A stretch of DNA of 30,575 nucleotides from Plantago elongata (GCA_036897095.1 JAYMSP010001590.1:1-30575); one strand, 5' to 3'; positions 1 to 12,079 are shown, numbered from the stretch's first letter. Translations and numbers: made by a program. The notes: generated by a model not told the origin, from the sequence alone.

Positions 1-1191
1 AGGAAGCTCATAAGGCGTCATTGGGATGTTTGAGTATGAAGTTTCTGCAGGATAATTAGAAAGAAGATCAGAGTAGAGTTTAAGCCATAACAGACCCGTG
101 AGCCAGTGACAAATGTCAATGCAATACATTTCCAAAACTCCAACAAATGGCTCAGTTCATATGGAATTAAAATGAAGCAGATAATTTCTTATAAAGAGTT
201 AACTCCTAGACAAGCATACATATAAAGTTATCTAACAAGTTTACCAAATTCAAAGATATAATAAAGTTGAGACAGTGCCAAACAGGACTTGTTATGTAGT
301 ACATAGACACAAAGAGTACTCATCAAGAAGCAAACCATCATATGGAGTATCTGGAGCTCGACAAACACATTCTTTGATGTCGCTGGCTATAACCCTCTGC
401 AGCACAGAATAACGATTTAGTAACATAATTAAGTCCAGCAACTAAAGACCTCGGATCTATTACCTGAGAATAGAGTTTATAACTTTCTGTCGTGTTTGGG
501 AGGTCAAGGTCAACAGTCTGCGAAATTCAGAAGATAGAAAGCTCATAAGCAGTAAAAATAAAACAGGAAATGAACTGGGTAGAAACAGGTATGACCTTGA
601 GAAAATGTAACAGTTAGTACAAAACTTCAGACTGCTCCAAGTACGTAGCTACTCAATTTTAAGTGAACCCCATAATTTGTATTTGGTGAGAATATCACAT
701 TTCAGGACAATACTTGCGCTGTTAAATATTAACTGCTGTACGGAGCAAATAGTTATGATCCAGAGCCATCAAAATTCATGGACATTGTGTAAATGACATT
801 GATACGGTTGCACAAGCAGTAATTAGTGGTGATATACTAACTTTGAGGAATCTTTGAAGTGCAGCATCCTTTCCTTAATATTTTTTATTTTACCAAAAGT
901 ACAGTGATTTAGAGTCCTTTCTTGTCGAGACTAGATAAAGAATTTCCATGCCTAATTCTCCCTAGTTAGTTCCTACTGACATCAGGCAAACCTGAATCGA
1001 TATATAGACATTAGACAGTTACACATCCCAGCTCTACACGGTTTAACATGTTTCCCTTACTCTTTATATTCATCATCATACTTGATATGAAACAGTGATC
1101 GTAAGAACCATCATTTAGCTAGAACTCTGGCGATCAGAGTGACTTACAAGAGTAGGTAAGAAGTCATTAGACAGCACATATTGTACAACTA

Positions 1192-1231
<40 letters not shown>

Positions 1232-4200
1232 AACCCTTAGAATCACTATGTGCCTGCCACAATGAGAATTGAAACAATTAGAAAAAGCTGACCTGAAATT
1301 CTCCAGGCCTGACTTCCTTTCTTTTGAATGCATACCGGGGTTTTATCTGCAATTTTAGATAGAAAAAATTACGAAAGCCACAGAGAAATAAAGAGGAGGG
1401 GGTGGGGGGGCAATGAATACACATGGAATCATATTCTGTCAGAGGAAAAGGAAAAATTACAGAAACGCCTTTCTGCTCCAGACTTTTTAGCAAGCAATCC
1501 GTCAAAAAGTCTCCCCCAATAGGAGATGTACAAACAGCCTATCATAGCATTAGTTGAAATAACAAACTATTAAATGAGGAAATGGACAACAAAAAAATCA
1601 GAATACGAGTTGATGTGTCATGTAAGTAAAGCACTGAGCAGGGAATGAAGTTGCCCATTCAACAATATTTATCTGAAGGGGTGTCTTAACAGAATAAATG
1701 TTGTTTCCCAAGAAAATTAGAAGCTTTGGGAGCATTTCCTTTCAACACATCTCCGTACCTAAGGTGCAAGAATACCAAAAAGTTGAAAGATGCCTGCACT
1801 ATTAATTACTCCCTCTGTTCCAAAGACTTATTTTCATTTAACTATTATGCTGTCAACTGTCTTCGATTTTAACCACAAATTACTCATTAACTATAATAGT
1901 AAATAATATAATAAAATCATATAATGAAAATCTAATAAATTATATGCTTAGGAGTCAAATGAATGTCTCTATATGAACTTCTTATAAAACTGTTTTATGT
2001 TGAATGAAATCTTTGTTTTTCCAAAAAAAAAAAATTACAAAAATAAAACTTGTAACCTTCTGTGTACTACTCAAACTGAAGAATGAACATTTGACGAAGT
2101 CATTTTAAACTTTGGATACCCTCTACATTAGCTCCGAGTCATTTGCACTTCATGAGCTTGATAAAGAGGATTACAAATGAACATTCAAAAAGCACAAGTA
2201 AATGGATATACAATTTCTCCCATGACGTGACAAACCAATAGAATGAACAAAAAACAGTAGAACTTGACGAAGGTACAGGTGAACTAGTTAACTAACCTTA
2301 ATGTAATATTATGAAACCCACAATTTCACTTTTAAGAGAATAAAAAGCTTTGGGATGCAATATATAGAGCATGCAGGATGGATTCTATATCTAACCAAAG
2401 AGGGATGAATCAATGCGTGCAAAGTTTCTGTAGTTGTACCTTCAATTTTATTTTTTCCAAATAAAAACACAGATAGAACAGCAGAACTATACTAGTGCAA
2501 CAGTGGAAAAATATAAATATAAGCCACAAGTGCGTTTATTCCCTAAACTAGTATTACTGCATGTCGAGTGGGGGAGGGAAAAAAGGCAAACCTTTTGGAG
2601 AACATATCCATCGTGTACTGGAGCCACAGTAGTCGATCCCCCACCGCTGAACCAAGTATCAGATAACAAAGATTACTACAGCTTACATCAGGATACAAAG
2701 AGGTGATTTCTAGCTATTGAGTTCCTACCTATCAACAACTAAAGAGGTGGCACGTCCTGAAGCAAAAGATGTGAGAACCTGGTACATGAAAAATAAATGA
2801 AAAAAATCATTAGCACACACGAAACACAAGGATTCACATTCAGAGATACAAAAGAGACACGCATCGAACTTCTTTCATTCAAAGAAAGTATCCATAAAGT
2901 AGAAGGCAGAAACTCAAATAGCACTCACGGCATTTTTGGCCAAAAATAATGCTGGAACTTGGTATTTCTCGAACATGATCTCTGCAGCCCTGTTGGTAAA
3001 TTGAACTTTACTGATTAGCTTAGAACCATCAAAATACAAGGCTCAAGCTCCAACCAAAACAATTAATAGATAATAGCATAACACAATTTGCATTACAAGA
3101 ACAACAACAACTCCAGAAGCTTTATCTATTAACAGATTACAAGCTTTAGTCGATGAAATGTATGGAAGCTGATCTATAAAGGTTAATCAAGGGCTCACAG
3201 AGCATAACCAATATTCATAAAAACTGAGGTCAAGAAGATAGGCAGTTACTTCTACTAACATACTATCCAACAAATCCCCACCCGTGGCCAATGGATAACA
3301 TTCTTTTCCTGCACCAAGGCTTAGCATGTGAACCCTTTTTTTATCATATGAATAGGTATGCATGAGATCAGAGGAGAGAACTTTCCACTTGGCTTATATT
3401 TGATACAACACAAATAACTATAAAACCTAAAAGCTGAGATATTAAGTAATAGCACTGGATTAGATTATGACTGGTTCAAAATAAGAGATACAACAGCGCT
3501 ACTAAATATGCAGAGAAATCAGCTCATATCTGGATAATCTCATATCATACTCTGATAATGAGTCAGTGCTTGGTAAACATCACGTACAGTAACATAAATT
3601 ATTGCATATAGATAATCAGTCAGCTCACTTTTCTCTCTGTTGTTGAGTGTTAGAACATGATTCAGCAAGTAGCATTGGGTGCTCCTTAGGATCAATCAAT
3701 AGGCATGTCCTGCCATTCAGAAGTATTTTGCAAAATTAGTACAGTGAGTGCAGCAAAATAAAAATAAAAATAAACCTTTTCAATTCCAAATCAATAGGAA
3801 ACAGATACAACGAAGAATGTAATTTATTAGAAATATTCCTTCTACTCAATCAGTGCAAATATGTGAGATCAAAGATCTGAATGACACCAGTTACCTCAAG
3901 GCATGATCCCATATGCTTTCAACCATATCCCATTCAGCAACCACTCCGTCCTTCATGGGTGATAAGATCTGATTATATTTTTAGCAATTGATCAGCCCAC
4001 AGAATCATGATGTGCATGTGCCGACTAAATCTCATGAAGAATAAAATTCCAACACGTTACCTCCATGTGATCCCTACGATATCCCAAGTCTTGTGAGCCT
4101 ACATATAATTTACGTTTCCCCTTGGACTTTGTATCTGCTGATGCAGAGTTCTTGTCTGAACTATCGGCGTCATCAACTTCCATTTGGTCAATAGCCCCAA

Positions 4201-5362
4201 CAACCTGATCATTTGGCCAGTATGATCAAATGCAAAACTGAATTCAATGGCAGCTCATGAACTGAGAATAATACAGACCATTTAAAACAAGAGACCTTAC
4301 TCCCATAATAGTGTCGCACTTTAAATTTTCAGAATAGGACCTAATAGTCTTATATCACCTCTACGGACACTTGATGTTTCCATAAGATTATCTAAGTGGT
4401 GTAGAAGTGTTTGAGTCCTTAAAAGTTAGAGGAATAGTATGGGCCATGGGGGTTTGAAATCAACCATAAAGACCCTCCAGCCTCGTCTTCTTATTGACGA
4501 TCAAAACCACATTTCATCACTGTAATTATCATAATTTTTATAACATCAGTATCTTCATCATTTTCAGTTTCTACGACCAAGTTCAACTCTATTTCCTCCT
4601 TGTCATCAGGAATGTATCTAAAATAGATAAAGTTAAGAAAGGCCTGTCCAATGAGTAAAAGTTTGGTTTTGTATCGAAGGCCCATAGTATATAACTAAGA
4701 CCTAATAGCTATCATTTCAATAGGGGGCTATGGGCGAACCAAATATCGCTCAAATAAGTGACAAGACCAGAAAATTAAGTCAATGACAATGATTTTCATT
4801 CAATAAATTTGCATTGCCGGATACTGGTCTGGAAGTCTCGTGTAAGTCACTTTGATGGTTTTGTCATGAAACAGTCACATAGTCAAGACTCAAGACCTCC
4901 TTACGACAGCCTAAATTCAAATACTTATTACAATAGGCATGCTGATGACATTTTCAACTAACCGAATCATATCACGAAAACAAAACAGTGATCGAAGCTC
5001 TAACCTAGTGCAAAACCCTAATTAAACAGCTACATTCCACACACACAGCAGAAATCAAAAGCAAAAAGCAAAAGAGGAAGCTCATTTCCGCCTAAAACTG
5101 CTAGAGCGAGGGTTTCACGAAGCTCACGGAAGGGAAAACAGCTTTCGGCGCATCTTCGCCGGCGTATCCAGCTTTGCAGGTGTGTGAGCCCAAGTCTACC
5201 ACAACTGCGGATACTTCGTCTGAAGCAAAACAACAACAAGAATGAAATTGAGTAATTGAGTGCTTGTTCAGCTAGGTTTTGAGTAATAATAGAATGAGAA
5301 TTTCACGAAACTAGAATTCGAATTTGAGACGAATGTGGGTAATACTCACCTCCGCCATACAT
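1..5362 (-). CDS. ARP4: Actin-related protein 4 (ARP4), 3' part outside window
   Basis: Nuclear actin-related protein. In plants, ARP4 is a subunit of the SWR1, INO80 and NuA4-type chromatin complexes. Exons read on the minus strand: 5350-5362, 5128-5219, 4061-4204, 3895-3968, 3629-3709, 2929-2989, 2729-2778, 2592-2646, 1461-1538, 1293-1346, 464-517, 336-396 and 1-44. They join in frame to 287 codons; the family has about 440. The protein starts [20 protein letters not shown] and keeps the actin-fold phosphate loop ([13 protein letters not shown]). A charged insert follows, with [10 protein letters not shown] and KSKGKRK, which is typical of ARP4. The second phosphate-loop region appears as [15 protein letters not shown]; the usual Cys before GGG reads as Ser. 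The last visible residues are [14 protein letters not shown]. The two GTTTGC donors (after exons 8 and 12) are unusual but forced by the frame. No in-frame stop was seen, so the gene looks functional. Confidence 0.93.
1195..1229. repeat. 35-nt poly(A) homopolymer in an ARP4 intron
   Basis: An uninterrupted run of 35 A on the plus strand lies between ARP4 exons 10 and 11, so it reads as poly(T) in the transcript. It could be a simple slippage tract or the tail of an old retroposed sequence. No flanking retrogene or target duplication was recognised. Confidence 0.9.
1806..2030. mobile_element. Possible Stowaway-type MITE fragment in an ARP4 intron
   Basis: TACTCCCTCTGTTCC at about 1807 resembles the TA plus CTCCCTCCGTCCC terminus of Stowaway (Tc1/mariner) MITEs. 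About 200 bp of AT-rich DNA follow. I could not find a matching inverted right end, so this is at best a one-ended remnant and the right boundary is arbitrary. Confidence 0.3.
4205..5127 (-). other. Large intron 2 of ARP4, no gene seen inside
   Basis: The second ARP4 intron is 923 nt, bounded by a GTGAGC donor and a CAG acceptor. It contains AAACCCTAA (about 5015-5023), which matches the plant telo-box often found near the 5' end of housekeeping genes. A 64-codon open frame at 4491-4685 has no recognisable domain and is treated as chance. Confidence 0.55.
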
Positions 5363-6139
5363 GATTGGTTTGCTGCAAGTGAGGTTTTGGTGCTCTGCAA
5401 TTTACGTTCGTTGTTTTGGGGGAAATTTAGTGGCAATGGGGTTTATCGAGGGGATATGGAAATCGGGTTCCGGGCGGAAAGTCGGGTCGGGTGCCTAATA
5501 TTATTAAAGTAAAATAATAAGTAAAAAAGGAATGCATGGAGAAAAAATAGAGATATGCGTAAATGAAGGAGTAGAACAAGTAATTCGCCTCTCGTTCTCA
5601 ACGCTTCTCCCTTTTACTTCTCAGCTTGCTTCATCCGACTTTAGTTGGTGGAGCGACTTAATCGCCTTCTTCATTCTCAACATAAGTATTTTTTCGTACA
5701 TCAGTACTTAACTTGTTAACAACATAAAAATTTTGATTAATAAATATTGCATAATTATATTGATTAAGGGGCGGTCTTCTAATAAATATACTCAGCTCCA
5801 ATATTATTGATTATATATTTAAACTTTTCACAAACATATAATTACACATATTTTAAAGTGAAATTTAATTTAGATAAATTTCTAAATTCATATTCATGTA
5901 AAATAACGGTGCGGATATATTAACCACTTCAAGAATCAAAGCATTCAAGATTTTTATAGTTTTAAAAGGATATATTCACGACCAATCTTTACAAAGAAAA
6001 TATGTAACTCCATTTACTTCTTTGTATATAAACTCCATCATGACATTCTCATTCCTCTTGAAGTGCTTACTAATCTGATCCGCCAGTTCCTCAGTGATTC
6101 CATGTTGTTTCCCTGTCCATAGCAATACGGTTAAAGTCA
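5363..6139. other. Intergenic region upstream of ARP4
   Basis: This holds the presumed ARP4 promoter and 5' UTR (just above 5362), followed by AT-rich DNA from about 5690 to 5960. An open frame on the minus strand (5976-6164) contains GITEELADQISKHFKRNENV. It looks protein-like in composition, but I cannot assign it to a family. It may be a fragment of an unidentified gene. Confidence 0.4.
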
Positions 6140-6255
6140 TATTTAGAATCAATCTGTATAACATAATTTATGTTTTCGAGTTGCCTTTCCACATTAAGCC
6201 CCAAGTTTATGAGTTGCAGCTCTGTATTGTTATTTAGAATCAATTTGTATAACAT
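6140..6255. repeat. Direct repeat of 25 bp at the edge of the LeuRS relic
   Basis: TATTTAGAATC-AAT-[C/T]-TGTATAACAT occurs at 6140-6164 and again at 6231-6255, with one mismatch and a 91-bp period. The second copy ends directly against the first recognisable LeuRS codon. It may mark a local duplication or repair event at the junction of the fragment. Confidence 0.8.
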
Positions 6256-6256
6256 T

Positions 6257-6933
6257 CAGACCCGTCTTATTGCTCCAATTTGCCCCCATTATGCTGAATA
6301 TGTGTGGAGAGAGATGTTGAGGAAAGATGGGTACATTGTAAAAGCTGGGTGGCCCAAGGCTGATTCACCAGATCTTACTCTGCAAAGGGCAAACAAATAT
6401 TTGCAAGATTCCATTGTCTCTTGAGGAAGCATTTGCAGAAGCAGCAGATGTCTGGATCAAAGAAAGGCAAGCACAATCCACCACCGAATGCTCATAATAA
6501 GCTGTCAAGAGGATTGATTTTTGTTAACGAAAAGTATGATGGCTGGAAAAAGGAGTGTTTGAACAGATTGCAGAGGAAATTTGATGTCTCAACTGGCACT
6601 TTTGCTCCTGATCAAGAGATTCTAGCCGAACTGTAGAATAGTGAAATTGGTCGCTCAGACAATTTCAAACAAATCTGTATGCCTTTTATGAGGTTGAAGA
6701 AGGATGAAGTAAAGGCTGTCGGTGTTCAGGCGCTGGATGTGAAGCTACCTTTTGGTGAACTTGAAGTTCTTGTGAAGAATACTGAATTGATCAAGAGGCG
6801 GCTGGGGCTGGAAAGTGTAGAGATCTTTTCAGCCACTGATGCTGATGCCAATGCCAAGGCAGGAGCTCATGCTTCTGTTTTGAATTCGAACCTACCTTCC
6901 CCTGGAAGTCCGACTGCAATATTCTTCAGTTGA
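6257..6933 (+). pseudogene. Cytosolic leucyl-tRNA synthetase C-terminal fragment
   Basis: Three conceptual segments match the C-terminal end of plant cytosolic LeuRS: RLIAPICPHYAEYVWREML, then LFDGW-like KYDGWKKECLNRLQRKFDV with FAPDQEILAEL, then CMPFMRLKKDEVKAVGVQAL through LPFGELEVL, KRRLGLESVEIFSATDAD and a final PSPGSPTAIF. The first segment breaks near 6420, where TCTTGAGG appears to lack one base relative to the family's Ser-Met-Arg, shifting frame into a TGA. The second carries an in-frame TAG at 6634-6636 and then continues unbroken in the same frame. The catalytic HIGH and KMSKS regions are absent, so this cannot be a working synthetase. The left edge falls at CATTCAG, which resembles a splice acceptor, so a genomic fragment is possible. 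The TGA at 6931-6933 lies where the family normally ends. Confidence 0.88.
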
Positions 6934-8215
6934 TCAGGTATTTGCAGGTTTAAGTTTTTTATTCCTTTATTCTTTAGTACTGATTTCTTTTTAATGCATT
7001 TCTGGTGGTTTATTGATCACGTGGATTTGAGAATCTCAGAAATACTTTCATCAGTTTAATGCATTATAGCCTGTTGTTTTTACGTGGGACGCGTTCGGCT
7101 CTTCCGTCTCCTCTTCTTAACTTACGCAGTCTTCTCAATCTCATCTACTACTTTCACTCCACAAACTTTCGTAAGTGTCCTATCAATCCCCTCAGTTTCT
7201 TCCACTCTTGCTTTGTCGATTCGTGATATCTTAGTTCCATAATTTTCTGATTGCGACAGGTGTGGTGTCCTTTTTTTGTGGATTGGGATCCAGATCGGGG
7301 CAGTATTGTTGTTTGCGATCAAAGTGCTTGTTGTCAGCACCTTGTTAGGAATGTTGCAGTTGCTTTGCTCGGATTTTTCTCGGTCGAATCACGGACCAGG
7401 CCTTTTGTCCAATGTAAGAATAGAGGTTACATGTTTTACTTGCCCTGAGAATAATGTTATTAAGACTTTATTTGGCCTTGCTTATAGTTGACATTACTAA
7501 ATTTGTTTCTATCAATCTATCATCTTCTAGGGTTGATTGGAAATCGATTTGAATTGTAAAATGTACATTCAACAAAAACAATCCATTTGAATAGGCATTT
7601 TTCAATTCAAATCGCTTCCAATAAGCCTCCTAGTTTCTTAATTTTAAGTTTAAATTTACATGTATTGATGATGGATTCCTTTTGAAAGTGTATTAATTTA
7701 TCTAACCTCATGCAGTTGTTTCAGTGATTATTTAGTTGATTGATATTAGTGGTATGTAATTGATTGTTACTGTTGTATTGTTTCTCAGTTTCTGAAAGGA
7801 GTTTACCTTGACATACTGATATATTGCTATGTAGTTACCCACATTCAACCATATTCATGATAGTGTGTAATAGATCGCATTTTCCTCTAACTCGACAACA
7901 TCATACACAGTTAAATGATTCTTCGCTCAAATACCCATATTATACAGGTTTTAGGAGTGTCTCCATAACCTCCTTCGAGAGGCAGTCTTGTTAAGGAGCT
8001 TTCGCCAATTTAGCACGAATGATAGAAATGGTTCCCATGAGAGAACAAACTCTTATCACATTAGACAGACCAATGGCTTTTACACAAACATCTCCTTGCA
8101 TATTTTCTGTACTTAGTTCTATTTCATATTCCATTCCACAAAATAATAAACATCAACTCTATCACCATCACCAGATATGAGTATAAATAGTCCTAACATT
8201 TTGCAGTTCCAAACT
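6934..8215. other. Intergenic region with an exon-like stretch at 7085-7411
   Basis: Apart from the MITE at 7527-7633, no known gene is seen. From about 7085 the sequence turns CT-rich, like a plant 5' UTR, with a plausible donor at 7171 (TTTC|GTAAGT). A plausible acceptor follows near 7260 (GCGACAG), and another donor near 7412 (CCAAT|GTAAGA). The enclosed exon-like stretch could encode a hydrophobic segment (WIGIQIGAVLLFAIKVLVV), but I see no continuation. It may be a gene-start relic or a noncoding transcript. Confidence 0.3.
7527..7633. mobile_element. Short MITE-like inverted-repeat element
   Basis: The left arm runs CTAGGGTTGATTGG then AAATCGATTTGAATTG. The right arm is its imperfect reverse complement, CAATTCAAATCGCTTCC then AATAAGCCTCCTAG. 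The two arms of about 30 bp enclose about 45 bp with no coding capacity. This architecture fits a small nonautonomous DNA transposon. The superfamily is uncertain because no clear target duplication is visible. Confidence 0.6.
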
Positions 8216-11200
8216 TCACTTAGAGAACTTTGAAATTAGCTTATCAACATGAATTAGGATATCATCGATGCAAGGCCGTACTGCAGCTTGAGGCTGTAGC
8301 ATCCATGTTATGAACTGGTGAAGTGCCTCAGGATAAGGAGGGTTAGGTCCAGTTGGCCACTTTATTTGGGCATTTACAATGGCCAACTGCAAGCTCCCAC
8401 CAGATTCACCAAGGGCATATTCAAAGGGCGACATACCATACCTGCAAAAGATTCACAAAGTCCAACTAGTTATAAGCAAGCTGAGGTGAAGAACAATATA
8501 CTCCATTTTTAATAGTACAAACACAAATCCTAGGCATATGCATATTTTACAAGCATAACTAGACAACCATGCCGTAATTAGAAAGTAATTGTCATTGCAA
8601 ACAAACTGTAGAATGAAACTAGAACTACATTTTAACTTTTGTTAACTACTCTCTAAATATCTTTCTTTTCCCTTTACATTATTAGTTTTAGTACTGAAAA
8701 ACCTTTCATATAGGGGCTCATACTTATTGCCATGTTATCACCACAACCACACGGGGTGGTGTTGTGCAGTTTACAAATTACAAGCCAATAGGTGCGTGCA
8801 AATAGTCCATACTTGAAGAGTATGATAATTATGCCAATGAATACTGGATACAAACAGATCACTTAAGAAAATAAAGACACGGTTCTTACATGATTGCGAA
8901 CAATGTGCAGCCTAAAGACCAGATATCCGTTCTCTCGTCAATATCTGCATGACTTGGGCAATCCCACAATTCAGGAGCTCGGAAAGGAGCAGAACAGTGC
9001 TCAGACGCCCATTCCTAGATAAACAAAATCAAGAGATCAGCCTAGTAACACCTCATTATCTCAAGACATATTCAAGTTTCAAGTAGCTCCAATTCTAGCT
9101 TCAAACTGTTATTACAGATTGTCCTGATGAATCAAAACTGAGGGAGTGTACCGATATAAATTGAAAGAATTCACATTGAGCAGAGTCTGAGAACCAAAAT
9201 ATGAACAACAGGCCATTGTAAAACAGAGAGTTCATGGTCCAGCTGTTAACAAGCTTATATAATGGTAACACACTGAGTTTATATAAGGTTCTATAATAGA
9301 GCCTGGGCAGGTATCTAACAATTGGATTACTGTTTTTATAAGCTGTGACCTATGAGGTTAAGTCAAACATCAAAATGTACAAGGAGCCAAAAATAGAACG
9401 CGGCAAGAATATGAACCTGTAGTTGTAGTGCTTCTGAACGTGTTCGGATTTGCTTTCTTGCAGGACGAGCACTTCCAAAATCCATCAGTATAGCTAAAGG
9501 TGGCTTTCCTTTTATATGTGTCACTAGGACATTGCCAGGCTTAACATCATTATGCGCATATGGTGGATCAAAACTGTGCATATGCTTAAGTCCTGCACAA
9601 AGCTGCAGAAAAAAAGATCACTAAAGTCATTACTAACCCGTAAAGCAAATGTCTTTACACCATTGGAAAGAGGAAATTATGTCATTGCTAATGAAATCAT
9701 AGAACATTTTGACTTGCTATGTCTGTGCTGAGAACTGTAGGTTTGCAAGCATGTGTTTGTACACCATAGACAACATACCAGACGAATTTAGGTTTCCACA
9801 AAAATGCTACCACTTAAGCCAGCAGTGAGAAGTGAGAGTCACATTCAAACAAAGTTCTCTTTCTGACAAGAAGAATGTATGGCTGGATCTAGTAGCAAAG
9901 ATAGAGAACGGACAAAGAAGTTTGTTCCAAAATGAAGCATGTCTGAATTATGAACATCTAAACATAATTTTAACTTTCCAAAAAATACACAAAGCAAATA
10001 ATAAGTTTTCCACTGTTTGGTATATGTACCTGATGAAATATTTGAAGTACATTCGAGGTAGAAAAGAACTCTTTCTGAGCTTTCATACTGTTGGCATTAT
10101 CCAGTAATGTTCCATCCAAATGTACAGGAAATAACAGGTAAGCTTCATGCTTCCATGACTGGTCTTGTGAAGCCTGATCAATCAATAAAACGAACTTTAG
10201 AAACCAACCAATCTCTGGACTACATTATAGTAATTAAGAAGTTAAAATTAAATTTGACGTCTACATATGAAGTATGGAACTAAAACACTCATGAAGCAAG
10301 GATCACCTTGACTGCTATGATTGCATGATCAAGCAGAGGAAGAAGATTGGGGTGGTTAAACTGGGACGAAACTTGAATCTCCTGCCTTACTGCATCCAGT
10401 TGCTCACTGCTCTGAATGAGAACTTTCTTCATTGCGTAGGTTCCATCATCTGCATGCAGGAAGTAGAACAGATCCACAATTCAAATTACCAGACAATATA
10501 TTTAGCTCAACTGACTACAAACCTTTGGAATACATAACAAGGACATGTTCATTCTCATGGATAAACACTTTGAGACACACAACAGTATGGCTGTTTGAAG
10601 TCAAATAGAGATGAAGTGATGATGAACAAACACGTATTTTGAAGGTACCTACCTAAATGCGAAACAGTCCTCGGAATGAAGCTACAGTTGCAACGACATC
10701 TGCTAGACCTTTTTACTTTCTCTAATTAATTGTCATCTAATCGGGACTGTAAGCCACATTTCTGGTTGATTCAGTTATATTGGAATCACAGTTAGATCTA
10801 GCAGGAACTGATCTTTTCTCTCAAATTTTATTCCAGATCCTCCCGCCACAGGCTACTTACATCAAGCATACACCATTGGATTGGTTATCCGTGCACATCC
10901 TAAGTGAAAGAAAGATAACCACAATGCCGTTTTCTATGAATCACTCTTACAAGAAATTAGACACTGCACCTAGAGTTGGATTGCAAGATTGCAAGAGGAG
11001 CCTTGATATATTTTTATACCTATACTGATCGTCTCCCAAAAAAAATTATCCTACAAGCATATGCAGTCCTAAGTTGATTTCTTAAGGCAGATAGATAAAC
11101 TATGTCGAAAACAAGTAGAAGTGTAGAACAAAAATATGCAAACTCAGGTCCAAAAACTGAACCAAATTCAAGTGTCAATCACTCCAATTGACTGAATCCA

Positions 11201-12079
11201 GAAAACTGATGAGTATCATTTATCAATCAGATCACTCCAATTAACTCCAATTTTTTTTTTCAGATCTTCCCACCACAAGCTACTTACATCGAACATACAC
11301 CCTTAGATTGGTAATCAGTGGCGGTTGAACATCCTAAGTGAATTAAAGATAAACACAATACCATTTTCTATTAATCAATCTTTAAAACCATTAGCCAATG
11401 CACCTAGAGTTTGAATGCAGGATTGCAACCGAAGCCTCAATATCTCCTTCAAATGTACTGATCGCAGTCCAATGGAAACTGATGATTATTATTCATCAAT
11501 CAGATCACATTTCTAATGATTTCCTAAGGCAGATACACTACGTCAAAAACAAGTAGTTCAATACAATAATATACGAATTCGATCCTAAAACTCAACCGAC
11601 AAATTCGAGTGTCACTCTCCTGATACGTATCATTTTATCAATCAGATCACATTTCTTATGATTCCTATGACGTATAAACTATGTCGAAAACAAGCAGTAC
11701 AATAACATGCAAATTCGATCCTAAAACTCAACCAGCAAAATCCAGTGTCACTCACTCCAATTGAATCCAAAAACTGATGATTATCACATTTCTCATTACA
11801 CAAACTCGAATTGAACAGCAAAATCACACAGTTAACGAGATCTACAATCGAAAATCGGGGAAAATCACCAGAAATGTGAGAAGAGTCCTTGATCTTCGCA
11901 GAAATTCCGGCAGCATTAGCAGGATCAGAAGAAGGAATCTCCTTGACAAGGTAAACGAAGGCGAATCCACCCTCACCGAGCTGCCTGACGATCCGGAATC
12001 GATTGTCGTTGATCCAAACGTCGCCACCACCGTTGACGGCGTCGTATAGGGCGTTCAATCCGGAGAAGGAGCAGCCCAT
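8216..12079 (-). CDS. STK16/ATPK3-like serine/threonine protein kinase
   Basis: Exons on the minus strand: 11869-12079, 10307-10449, 10030-10173, 9417-9602, 8890-9014 and 8216-8441. They join in frame to 344 residues plus TGA, a full-length member of the plant STK16 (ATPK3-like) family. MGCSFSG at the start fits N-myristoylation at Gly2 and palmitoylation at Cys3, so membrane attachment is expected. The Gly loop LGEGGFAFV lies at about 34-42 and the ATP-binding Lys at 78 (YAMKKV). The catalytic loop is YAHNDVKPGN (Asp185), the metal-binding DFG is at 207-209, and FRAPE is at 239-243, followed by DERTDIWSLGC. The HRD arginine is Asn (HND), so this is a non-RD kinase; I recall the same change in plant relatives. 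STK16 relatives act at Golgi and secretory membranes; plant substrates are unknown to me. No lesions seen. Confidence 0.94.
10833..11800. repeat. Degenerate duplication in intron 1 of the STK16-like kinase
   Basis: A module starting CAGATC(C/T)TCCC(G/A)CCACA and running through CTACTTACATC, CATCCTAAGTGAA and GCACCTAGAGTT occurs at about 10833-11010 and again at 11261-11445. A second module with CAGATA, ACTA(T/C)GTC(G/A)AAAACAAG and AACT(G/C)AACC follows each, at about 11071-11250 and 11514-11652, with a third copy at about 11653-11790. The combined unit is about 430 bp. The copies differ by many substitutions and small indels, so the duplication is old. It accounts for much of the 1.4-kb intron. 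Confidence 0.8.

Noticed and set aside
4491..4685. Minus-strand open frame of 64 codons in ARP4 intron 2
   Set aside because: Same strand as ARP4, but the flanking exons join perfectly without it and no homologue is recognised.
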